Notes: generated from the sequence alone by a model not told the origin. DNA of 5,546 nucleotides from Firmicutes bacterium UBA4049 (GCA_002382755.1 DFZT01000088.1:3457-9002), one strand, 5' to 3'; counted from the stretch's first letter, positions 1 to 4,964 are shown. Translations and numbers: made by a program.

Positions 1-652
1 GGTCATGGACTTCCGGGCGCCCGTCGAGGCTAAGGATTACGCTGATCTGGTTTTCGCACAGATAGTCTCCTATTTCTCTGGTAAGCGCCAATGCATTTGT
101 GGTCACGGTAAAAGTTATTTCCTTGCCGGTCTCCAAGGATCTTTTCCTGCCGTAAGAAACAAGACGCTCAAGCACGGAGAAATTAAGCAAAGGCTCACCG
201 CCGAAAAAATCTACTTCTATTCTGCGGCGGGGCCCGGAAGCTGCCAAAAGAAAATCTATCGCCCTGGCGCCTACTTCCTCCGTCATCAAGCCGGCGGTTC
301 CTACAGAGGATACATCGGGCTTCGCAAAGCAATACCTGCATTGCAGGTTGCACTTATCGGAAAGGAACAGGCATAAGGCTTTTATAGCGCCGTGGTCAGG
401 TTGTTCCCAGGAACCATGAAAAGGATCCCCGGTAAATAAAAAACCCCGTTCAACCAGGAGTTCAATCTCCCCTACAGCTTGCTCAACTTCATGCCTTGGA
501 TGCAGGGCGGAGTATTTATTAACGAGCTCTTCACAACTGCCCGGAATGTACCCGTCCAAGACATCCCAGGCTACTTTGCTTACTGAATGCAAGGCTCCGC
601 TGTTGACATCAAGCACAAGCCTCGTCCCGTCAAAAATAAATTTATGGATCAT
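1..652 (-). CDS. scfB: SCIFF peptide maturase, radical SAM (3' part missing)
   Basis: My reverse-strand translation gives 217 residues and runs off the window at base 1. Maturases of this type are about 450 residues, so roughly half is present. The start is ATG at 652-650, giving the N-terminus MIHKFIFDG, which fits the family. Residues 1 to about 85 resemble the PqqD-like peptide-recognition region. The radical SAM core follows, with the [4Fe-4S] motif CNLQCRYC (Cys101, Cys105, Cys108), GGEP at 151-154 for SAM binding, and TTN at 184-186. Family members use SAM radical chemistry to form Cys-to-Thr thioether bonds in the SCIFF precursor. The auxiliary cluster-binding SPASM-type region would lie beyond the window. 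The gene starts 21 bases after scfA with no recognisable Shine-Dalgarno site, so it probably depends on scfA translation or is made at a low level. The family call is strong because the precursor gene is adjacent. Confidence 0.93.
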   Translation of the reverse strand, partial: MIHKFIFDGTRLVLDVNSGALHSVSKVAWDVLDGYIPGSCEELVNKYSALHPRHEVEQAVGEIELLVERGFLFTGDPFHGSWEQPDHGAIKALCLFLSDKCNLQCRYCFAKPDVSSVGTAGLMTEEVGARAIDFLLAASGPRRRIEVDFFGGEPLLNFSVLERLVSYGRKRSLETGKEITFTVTTNALALTREIGDYLCENQISVILSLDGRPEVHD

Positions 653-673
653 TAATTATCTAAAAAACCGGAT

Positions 674-826
674 CTACTTATTCTTTTTCTTGAAACATGT
701 CTGATTGCTGACCGTAATTGACGTCTTGCACGCAGACTGACAGGACGTCTGGCATTCACCGCATCCGCGGTCGTCAATAGCTTTAGTCAGGTATGGCCCC
801 GTTATGGTTTTGATATGCTTGCCCAT
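674..826 (-). CDS. scfA: SCIFF ranthipeptide precursor, five-cysteine variant
   Basis: A 50-residue ORF from ATG 826-824 to TAG 676-674. The N-terminal leader begins MGKHIKTITG, close to the conserved KHIKT opening of the SCIFF family (six cysteines in forty-five residues). The core carries CGECQTSCQSACKTS, then Ile37, Thr38 and a last Cys44. Cysteines are at 22, 25, 29, 33 and 44. Family members normally have a sixth Cys at the position of Ile37. The Cys33/Thr38 pair has the same five-residue spacing as the thioether pair Cys32-Thr37 described for the Clostridium thermocellum homologue CteA, so the main crosslink should still be possible. A GGGGG-type ribosome site (838-844) lies 11 bases before the start. 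Transcription is from the promoter at 878-906, in one unit with scfB. The lysine-rich tail FKKKNK is longer than usual. The mature peptide's biological role is not shown by the sequence; SCIFF peptides are near-universal in Clostridia. Confidence 0.93.
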   Translation of the reverse strand: MGKHIKTITGPYLTKAIDDRGCGECQTSCQSACKTSITVSNQTCFKKKNK

Positions 827-877
827 CTTGATTTTCTACCCCCTGATCAGCAATATTTTTAAAATGTTACCTTTAAA

Positions 878-906
878 ATTATACTAGCGGGCACGGGAAA
901 ATACAA
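878..906 (-). promoter_or_regulatory. Sigma-A promoter of scfA-scfB
   Basis: Reading the minus strand, TTGTAT (901-906) and a perfect TATAAT (878-883) are separated by 17 bases. This predicts transcription starting near 871 and a leader of about 45 bases before the scfA ATG. The initiation region holds AAAGGTAACATT (863-874), which also occurs inside the carD promoter. Confidence 0.75.
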
Positions 907-924
907 TAAATAATACATTCCCTC

Positions 925-952
925 TTGTTTTTTATAAAATATAATATATACT
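925..952 (+). promoter_or_regulatory. Candidate cobB promoter
   Basis: TTGTTT (925-930) and TATACT (947-952) are 16 bases apart on the plus strand. The region is so AT-rich that several other -10-like words exist, so the exact choice is uncertain. Use of this promoter would give a cobB leader of about 185 bases. Confidence 0.4.
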
Positions 953-960
953 AATATATA
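942..960. repeat. Tandem 9-base direct repeat
   Basis: TAATATATA occurs at 942-950 and again at 952-960, one base apart, so the period is 10 bases (about one DNA turn). It lies in the AT-rich core between the divergent promoters and overlaps the candidate cobB -10 element. It could be a protein-binding or easily melted site, or simply low-complexity DNA. Confidence 0.5.
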
Positions 961-1044
961 GTAAATAGTTAAGATAATGAATTTTCTATTAATACCGTGA
1001 AAGAAACTCTCAATGGAATTGGTGAAACCAATCGTCGTCGCAGA

Positions 1045-1109
1045 TGATCTGGAAGCGGACATAATCTGAAGTCTCCTCTTTAGCAGATTTTAAGCGCTTT
1101 TTCCAGTCA
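1045..1109 (+). promoter_or_regulatory. Long imperfect hairpin in the cobB leader
   Basis: Arms pair as follows: TGA 1045-1047 with TCA 1107-1109; CTGGAA 1049-1054 with TTCCAG 1101-1106; GCG 1055-1057 with CGC 1095-1097; a 5 by 5 internal loop; AATCTG 1063-1068 with CAGATT 1084-1089; AAG 1069-1071 with CTT 1078-1080. That totals 21 base pairs around the loop TCTCCT (1072-1077). No U-run follows, so it is not an intrinsic terminator. The loop sequence CTCCT is complementary to AGGAG in the cobB ribosome site (1130-1136). I recognise no known riboswitch class. Confidence 0.45.
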
Positions 1110-1144
1110 GGAAGAAAACGGGGAATCAAAGGAGGTATAAAGTT

Positions 1145-1927
1145 ATGATTCCGATTGATTCTGCAGCAACCGAAATTTTCGCAGCGGCCAACAATACAAT
1201 CGCCCTTACAGGCGCTGGTATTTCGGTTGCCAGCGGCATACCTTATTTCAGAGGATGCGGCGGAATATGGAAAAACTATGATCCGGAAGAGTACGGGACA
1301 ATTCAGGCTTTCCAGCGGAATCCCGCCAAAGTCTGGGAAGCTTTAAAGATTTTCTGCGATCTTACAGACAAGGCCAGGCCCAATCCCGCCCATTTTGCAT
1401 TGGCCAGTCTTGAAGAACTCGGATACCTGCGGACTATCATCACTCAAAATATAGACGGACTGCACCAGGAAGCGGGAAGCAACAATGTAATAGAGTTTCA
1501 CGGCAATAACCGGCGGCTTGTCTGCCAAAAATGCGGGGGACGATATCCAAGCACGGAAGTTGTAATTGATCTGCTTCCTCCGCTGTGCGCCTGCGGAGGA
1601 GTTTTAAAGCCCGACGTAGTGCTTTTCGGCGAAATGATACCGCGTGACGCCCTATACCGTTCTTGTCTGGAAGCAAATAACTGCGGTGTGATTATTGTTA
1701 TTGGAACTTCCGCCGCTGTTGAGCCCGCGTCAATTATACCCCGCATCGCAAGCAAGGCGGGAGCAAAAATAATAGAAATAAATCCCGAGGAAGAAATGCC
1801 TTCGGATATTCACTTGAGCGGTTGCGCTGAAGAGATTTTGCCAATTTTGCTCGAGAAAATCAACCGTCTTTCAATTCAACAAGATATGTTACAGCCCAGG
1901 CGGCCATCCCTTCTCCAGTCCCTGTAA
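1145..1927 (+). CDS. cobB: NAD-dependent protein deacylase (sirtuin, Sir2 family)
   Basis: The product has 260 residues. Sirtuins remove acyl groups from lysine side chains, consuming NAD and releasing nicotinamide and O-acyl-ADP-ribose. Visible motifs in order are GAGIS at 23-27, SGIPYFRG at 30-37 (NAD loop), TQNIDGLH at 100-107, the catalytic His119 in FHG, a four-cysteine zinc site (Cys127, Cys130, Cys148, Cys150), GTS at 187-189 and EIN at 211-213. The loop has Tyr34 where the common form has Asp. The Tyr-x-x-Arg pair that marks succinyl/malonyl-preferring sirtuins is not evident near residues 64-70, so a deacetylase is more likely, though substrates cannot be read from sequence. The start is supported by AGGAGGT (1130-1136), eight bases upstream. 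Residues from about 239 on are encoded antisense to the end of ispF and look like an added tail beyond the normal sirtuin end. The gene is single, divergent from scfA and convergent with ispF. Confidence 0.95.
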   Translation: MIPIDSAATEIFAAANNTIALTGAGISVASGIPYFRGCGGIWKNYDPEEYGTIQAFQRNPAKVWEALKIFCDLTDKARPNPAHFALASLEELGYLRTIITQNIDGLHQEAGSNNVIEFHGNNRRLVCQKCGGRYPSTEVVIDLLPPLCACGGVLKPDVVLFGEMIPRDALYRSCLEANNCGVIIVIGTSAAVEPASIIPRIASKAGAKIIEINPEEEMPSDIHLSGCAEEILPILLEKINRLSIQQDMLQPRRPSLLQSL

Positions 1928-2348
1928 AACCAAGCCCTTCAGTTGTAGTCGCCTTTACGTTGACTTTTTTGCCGCTGATTGCCAGGACGCCGGCAATTTC
2001 CTTTTCCATTTGGGGAATGTAACCGGCCAGGGTTGGCTTTTCCGCCGCTATAACAGCATCGATATTACCTACTGCAAGCCCTTCCCCGGCCAGTATCCGA
2101 CTAACCTTGTCCAGCAAAAAAAGACTGGAAACGCCCTTGTAAACAGGATCGGTACTGGGGAAGCGCCTTCCTATGTCTCCTTCGCCGGCGGCTCCTAATA
2201 GCGCATCCATTATCGCATGCGCAAGCACATCAGCGTCAGAATGACCATCCAGGCCCTTTTCAAAAGGTATTGTTATACCTCCCAGAATTAGGGGACGTCC
2301 TGTTACCAGCCTGTGTACATCATAACCAAAACCCACCCTTAATGACAT
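1860..2348 (-). CDS. ispF: 2-C-methyl-D-erythritol 2,4-cyclodiphosphate synthase
   Basis: This enzyme of the non-mevalonate (MEP) isoprenoid pathway cyclises CDP-methylerythritol 2-phosphate to the 2,4-cyclodiphosphate, releasing CMP, in the cytoplasm. I use ATG 2348-2346, giving 162 residues beginning MSLRVGFGYDVHRL, the usual length and start. An upstream in-frame TTG at 2366 would add six residues, but it lies before the G-rich ribosome site. Metal ligands Asp10, His12 and His44 are present, as are GHSDADV (35-41) and the conserved KATTTEGLGFTGTGEG stretch (132-147). The start overlaps the last ten bases of ispD, so translation is probably coupled. The only candidate ribosome site is the G7 tract just upstream. 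The gene ends with TGA at 1862-1860, inside the 3' end of the convergent cobB. I see no terminator after it. Confidence 0.96.
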   Translation of the reverse strand: MSLRVGFGYDVHRLVTGRPLILGGITIPFEKGLDGHSDADVLAHAIMDALLGAAGEGDIGRRFPSTDPVYKGVSSLFLLDKVSRILAGEGLAVGNIDAVIAAEKPTLAGYIPQMEKEIAGVLAISGKKVNVKATTTEGLGFTGTGEGMAAWAVTYLVELKDG

Positions 2349-3058
2349 TCGCACCCCCCCAAACAATCCCGGCCCTGCAGGAAAAATTCAAGCACGGATA
2401 GATCTTCGGGAGTGGTAACTTTAATATTTCTGTACGAACCCTGAATGATTTTGACCGGGACGCCCATTGCTTCCACCAGGCCGGCATCATCGGTGGCAAT
2501 CCTCTGATCACGGCGGGCTAAACGATGGGCGTCCATTAAAAGGGAATAAGAAAAGGCTTGCGGTGTTTGAGCAAGCCATAAAGATTCTCTGTTTAAGGTA
2601 TGGATAGCGAAATCCTCCAAACTAACTTCTTTAACGGTATCTTTTACGGGAACCGCCAAAGTTGCGGCGCCCCAACGCATGGCTCCCGATACAACCCGAT
2701 CGAACTGTTCGACCGTGACAAGGGGCCGTGCGCCGTCATGAACAATTACCACCCGGTTATCTGCAGGCAGGGCGTTTAACCCCTCCCAGACTGAATCCTG
2801 CCGGGTCCCGCCCCCCTTGACCAGGCCGATCATTTTTGTGCAGCCCCATTGCTCTGCAAGCGTCCTGTACATGTCCAACTCCCTTTCACCCACCACCAGG
2901 ATAAACCCTTTTACAAAGGGCGCCTCCTGCAGCGCCGTCAGGGAATATGACAGAACAGGGCGCCCGGCCAGAGGTAAAAGCAGCTTGTTCACATTTTCGC
3001 CCATCCTCCTGCTTTGGCCTGCAGCCGCCACCACAGCCAGAACATTATCCAAGAACAT
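2339..3058 (-). CDS. ispD: 2-C-methyl-D-erythritol 4-phosphate cytidylyltransferase
   Basis: This 239-residue enzyme couples CTP to methylerythritol 4-phosphate, giving CDP-methylerythritol, in the MEP pathway. The nucleotide-binding loop AAAGQSRRMG is at 11-20, with Lys25 following. Other conserved stretches are RQDSV (86-90), VHDGARP (106-112), VPVKDTVK (136-143), QTPQAF (164-169), TDDAGLVE (189-196) and NIKVTTPEDL (211-220). The ATG start at 3058 overlaps the end of yacL by 14 bases. The GAGGTG ribosome site (3060-3065) is only a base or so from this ATG, so an in-frame TTG at 3052, two codons in, has better spacing and is a possible true start. The last residues, CLGGCECH, form an unusual Cys-rich tail that comes from the G7 tract region. 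Its position between yacL and ispF matches the Firmicute gene order. Confidence 0.96.
   Translation of the reverse strand: MFLDNVLAVVAAAGQSRRMGENVNKLLLPLAGRPVLSYSLTALQEAPFVKGFILVVGERELDMYRTLAEQWGCTKMIGLVKGGGTRQDSVWEGLNALPADNRVVIVHDGARPLVTVEQFDRVVSGAMRWGAATLAVPVKDTVKEVSLEDFAIHTLNRESLWLAQTPQAFSYSLLMDAHRLARRDQRIATDDAGLVEAMGVPVKIIQGSYRNIKVTTPEDLSVLEFFLQGRDCLGGCECH
2354..2360 (-). other. Run of seven G at the ispD/ispF junction
   Basis: On the minus strand GGGGGGG lies in the last codons of ispD and five bases before the preferred ispF start. It probably acts as the ispF ribosome site. It also forms a G-GGG-GGG heptamer in the ispD reading frame, the pattern on which ribosomes can slip by -1. Confidence 0.6.
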
Positions 3059-4181
3059 TCACCTCATTGTACCTGGCCATGGTATTGGTTTCATCCTGAC
3101 GCAGCTTTGCAAAAATCATCCGGCCTGCGGCGGTTTGCAAAACACTGGTTACCAGTACATGGGCGGTTTGCCCGACGTACCTTTTACCCCCATCAATTAC
3201 AATCATAGTGCCGTCATCCAGATAGGCGACACCCTGGCCCGTTTCTTTGCCATCCTTGATTACCTGAACCTGCATTTCTTCTCCCGGCAAAACAACTGAT
3301 TTAATGGCATTGGCCAGTTCATTTATATTTAAAACCTCAACACCATGAAGCTCGGCAACTTTATTCAGATTATAATCATTGGTAACGATTTTGGCGCCGA
3401 TATGCTGGCCCAGTTTAACCAGCCTTGTATCCACATCACCCGTGTTTTCCAAATTCCTTTTATTATCATAGATCTGCACTCTCACCCTGGAATTCTTTCT
3501 GATTGAATTTAAAACGTCCAGGCCGCGTCTGCCGCGGTTGCGCTTGAGCACATCCTCAGAATCGGCAATGTGCCTTAATTCCTCAAGCACAAAGGCGGGA
3601 ACCAGTAATGTCCCCTCCAAAAAACCGCTCTCGCAGAGGTCTGCAATACGCCCGTCGATAATTACGCTTGTATCGAGGAGTTTGTGGCTGCCAGCTCTTT
3701 TTTCGCCCTTAGCGCCTTTTTCCTTTCCCAAACGCGGCAGATTGTTAAAAATGCCGAACAATTCCTCTCTCCTTTTTACCGCAATGCTAATTCCAAGGTA
3801 ACAGACGAAAATAGTGATTAAAACCCAGGCAATTATCCCCATGATTCCCATAACCATTAAAATATTACGGATTAAATTACAAATTATTAGTCCGATAATC
3901 AAGCCGACTGCGCCCGCAATAAGATCCTGAAGCGGTGTTTTCTGCAGATGCTGCTCTATTAAAATTGCCATCCCCTTAGAACCCCGCATAATCCAGGGCG
4001 CCAGAATCAAACCCGCTACCAACCCAATCAATGCTCCCAGCGCAAGAATCCAGATACGAAACTGCAGCCAGTCAGCGCGAACATGAATTAAATCCAACCA
4101 CAGTATTCTCGAAGAAGCATAAAAACCCGCCAAAGCAAATAAGGCGGCGATTAGAAAAAAAACTATCCTTCTCACGATCAT
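3045..4181 (-). CDS. yacL: Membrane-anchored PIN and TRAM domain protein, YacL type
   Basis: The product has 378 residues from the ATG chosen here. Four hydrophobic segments, roughly 5-22, 42-62, 86-106 and 111-134, anchor it in the membrane. A basic linker (about 136-166) leads to a PIN nuclease-like domain from about 167 to 290. Its acidic residues are visible: Asp170 in LLDTS, Glu200/201 in LEEL, Asp249 and Asp251 in TGDVDTR, and Asp269 in TNDYN. A TRAM-like RNA-binding domain follows, about 300-362 (GQGVAYLDDGTMIVID). PIN domains are metal-dependent RNases and TRAM domains bind RNA, so a membrane-tethered RNA-processing role is likely, but the substrate is not known to me. The listed GTG at 4190 lies within the ribosome site, which rules it out in favour of ATG 4181. 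The gene heads the yacL-ispD-ispF run. Confidence 0.93.
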   Translation of the reverse strand: MIVRRIVFFLIAALFALAGFYASSRILWLDLIHVRADWLQFRIWILALGALIGLVAGLILAPWIMRGSKGMAILIEQHLQKTPLQDLIAGAVGLIIGLIICNLIRNILMVMGIMGIIAWVLITIFVCYLGISIAVKRREELFGIFNNLPRLGKEKGAKGEKRAGSHKLLDTSVIIDGRIADLCESGFLEGTLLVPAFVLEELRHIADSEDVLKRNRGRRGLDVLNSIRKNSRVRVQIYDNKRNLENTGDVDTRLVKLGQHIGAKIVTNDYNLNKVAELHGVEVLNINELANAIKSVVLPGEEMQVQVIKDGKETGQGVAYLDDGTMIVIDGGKRYVGQTAHVLVTSVLQTAAGRMIFAKLRQDETNTMARYNEVNVLG

Positions 4182-4187
4182 CTTTTT

Positions 4188-4197
4188 CACCTCCTTT
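4188..4197 (-). promoter_or_regulatory. Ribosome binding site that fixes the yacL start
   Basis: The minus strand reads AAAGGAGGTG, a near-perfect Shine-Dalgarno sequence. The in-frame GTG at 4190-4188 lies inside it and cannot be the start. The ATG at 4181-4179 is eight bases beyond the GGAGG core, which is normal spacing. Confidence 0.85.
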
Positions 4198-4220
4198 GCA
4201 TTAATATAGTTTATCCTTTA

Positions 4221-4251
4221 ATTATAAGCCTTTTTACTGTTCAACGTCCAA
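4221..4251 (-). promoter_or_regulatory. Candidate promoter of yacL-ispD-ispF
   Basis: A perfect TATAAT (4221-4226) on the minus strand follows the carD terminator. The best -35 word, TTGGAC (4246-4251), is 19 bases away, longer than ideal, so the promoter may be weak or need an activator. The bases after the -10, TAAAGGATAAAC, loosely resemble those after the scfA -10. Confidence 0.5.
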
Positions 4252-4281
4252 TACAAAAAAACGGACTTTGTCTCAAGAAAC

Positions 4282-4307
4282 AAAAAATACGCCGGTCTCC
4301 CGACGTA
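4282..4307 (-). terminator. Intrinsic terminator after carD
   Basis: In the minus-strand RNA, UACGUCGG pairs with CCGGCGUA across eight base pairs (one G-U) around a GAGA loop, which is a GNRA tetraloop. Six U follow at once (4287-4282). It begins 15 bases after the carD stop and separates carD from yacL. Confidence 0.85.
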
Positions 4308-4322
4308 CCTTTAGCTATTATT

Positions 4323-4799
4323 TTAGGCCAGCGCGCTGTCAATTAAAAACTTGGTCTTTTCCTCCTCAAGCTCAATTGCCAGAGCAAGTTCGCTTACTAA
4401 AATCTGGCGTGCATTTTCCAGCATTTTTTTTTCACCGGAAGAAAGGGCTTTTTCTTTTTCCCGCCGTATTAAATTACGAACAACTTCAGCTACCTCAAAA
4501 ATATCACCGCTTTTGATTTTTTCAAGGTTAGCGCGGTAACGCCTGTTCCAGTTTGCTGACATCGCCGTAGAGGTTCCTTTTAGAATCCGGAATACCTTCT
4601 TTATTTCATCCTTGCCGACAACCTCCCGAAGGCCTGCTTCCCGTGATGTCGTAATCGGCACCATTACCTTCATATCGCCTACGGGAAGGCGAAGAATATA
4701 ATACTGATTTCTCTCTCCCAGAACTTCTTTTTCCTCAATAGCCTCAATAACCCCCGCGCCGTGCATTGGATAAACTACCTTATCACCAATCTTGAACAA
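4323..4799 (-). CDS. carD: CarD family RNA polymerase-binding transcription regulator
   Basis: The product has 158 residues. The N-terminal domain (about 1-62), MFKIGDKVVYPMHGAGVIE onward, is the RNA polymerase-interacting module of the CarD/CdnL/TRCF family, which contacts the beta subunit. The C-terminal part (about 65-155) is helical and carries the conserved tryptophan, Trp84 in SANWNRRYR, which in studied CarD proteins contacts the upstream edge of the transcription bubble and stabilises open complexes. Length and domain order are normal for CarD. The start is TTG at 4799-4797, six bases after AGGAGGT; no ATG fits the conserved MFKIGDKVVYP opening. The gene has its own strong promoter, a Shine-Dalgarno site buried in a hairpin, and a terminator, so it is a one-gene unit lying between disA and yacL. 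It likely affects rRNA and housekeeping transcription, but its targets are not visible here. Confidence 0.95.
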   Translation of the reverse strand: MFKIGDKVVYPMHGAGVIEAIEEKEVLGERNQYYILRLPVGDMKVMVPITTSREAGLREVVGKDEIKKVFRILKGTSTAMSANWNRRYRANLEKIKSGDIFEVAEVVRNLIRREKEKALSSGEKKMLENARQILVSELALAIELEEEKTKFLIDSALA

Positions 4800-4805
4800 C
4801 AGCCA

Positions 4806-4822
4806 ACCTCCTTTTTAGGAGA
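4806..4822 (-). promoter_or_regulatory. carD ribosome site inside a small hairpin
   Basis: The minus strand has CTCCT (4821-4817), the loop AAAA, then AGGAG (4812-4808), with one further T-G wobble pair. The whole core of the AGGAGGT ribosome site is therefore in the 3' arm of a five-pair hairpin, six bases before a TTG start. This should lower or gate carD translation. Confidence 0.6.
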
Positions 4823-4865
4823 ACAACTCGTTATTTGGGGGAATTTTAACTCTATCTTTCTTTAA

Positions 4866-4894
4866 ATGATAACATACAATGTTACCTTTGTCAA
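4866..4894 (-). promoter_or_regulatory. Strong promoter of carD
   Basis: On the minus strand TTGACA (4889-4894) and TATCAT (4866-4871) are 17 bases apart, with a TG one base before the -10 (extended -10). The spacer contains AAAGGTAACATT (4878-4889, overlapping the end of the -35) and the small palindrome AACAT-ACA-ATGTT (4871-4883). The predicted leader is about 60 bases. Confidence 0.85.
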
Positions 4895-4908
4895 ATAAAA
4901 ACAAAGGT
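4884..4908. repeat. Inverted repeat over the carD -35 element
   Basis: ACCTTTG (4884-4890) and CAAAGGT (4902-4908) are perfect seven-base arms separated by 11 bases, and the left arm includes part of the carD -35. The placement suits a repressor or activator site, but no regulator is identified. It is not followed by a U-run that would suggest termination. Confidence 0.5.
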
Positions 4909-4964
4909 TAGCGCATTCATCCCAAGGATTGCTCCTGATTGCTAAATTTAAAATATTTAAACAT

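Larger units (their letters stand above)
827..1144. other. Divergent intergenic region between scfA and cobB
   Basis: This 318-base gap has no convincing gene. The part from about 851 to 990 is strikingly AT-rich compared with the flanking genes and holds the promoters for both directions. The part from about 1000 to 1144 has ordinary base composition and would be the cobB leader. It contains a perfect small hairpin (ATTGGT-GAA-ACCAAT, 1018-1032), a long imperfect hairpin (1045-1109) and the cobB ribosome site. An 18-codon ORF (1013-1069) lies here but has no ribosome site. Confidence 0.7.

Noticed and set aside
5..376. Plus-strand ORF of 123 codons
   Set aside because: It lies antisense to scfB, whose radical SAM motifs are clear; its product shows no recognisable motif and it has no ribosome site.
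859..1062. Minus-strand ORF of 67 codons in the scfA-cobB gap
   Set aside because: It runs through the AT-rich block and over the scfA promoter, has a low-complexity Ile/Tyr-rich product and no family resemblance.
1013..1069. An 18-codon plus-strand ORF in the cobB leader, a possible leader peptide
   Set aside because: No Shine-Dalgarno site precedes it and there is no run of regulatory codons. Kept only as part of the leader description.
1943..1970. Possible terminator for cobB (AGTC and GACT before a T-run)
   Set aside because: Only four pairs form and the stretch encodes the conserved end of ispF, so the match is probably accidental.
2364..2366. TTG as the ispF start
   Set aside because: It lies before the G-rich ribosome site and gives six extra residues not expected in the family; ATG 2348 is preferred.
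2817..3299. Plus-strand ORF of 160 codons
   Set aside because: It is antisense to the well-supported ispD and yacL genes and its product has no recognisable domain.
4188..4190. GTG as the yacL start
   Set aside because: It is part of the AGGAGGTG ribosome site; ATG at 4181 has proper spacing.
4255..4261. Second run of seven T on the minus strand after the carD terminator
   Set aside because: No GC-rich stem stands directly before it; the real terminator is at 4282-4307.
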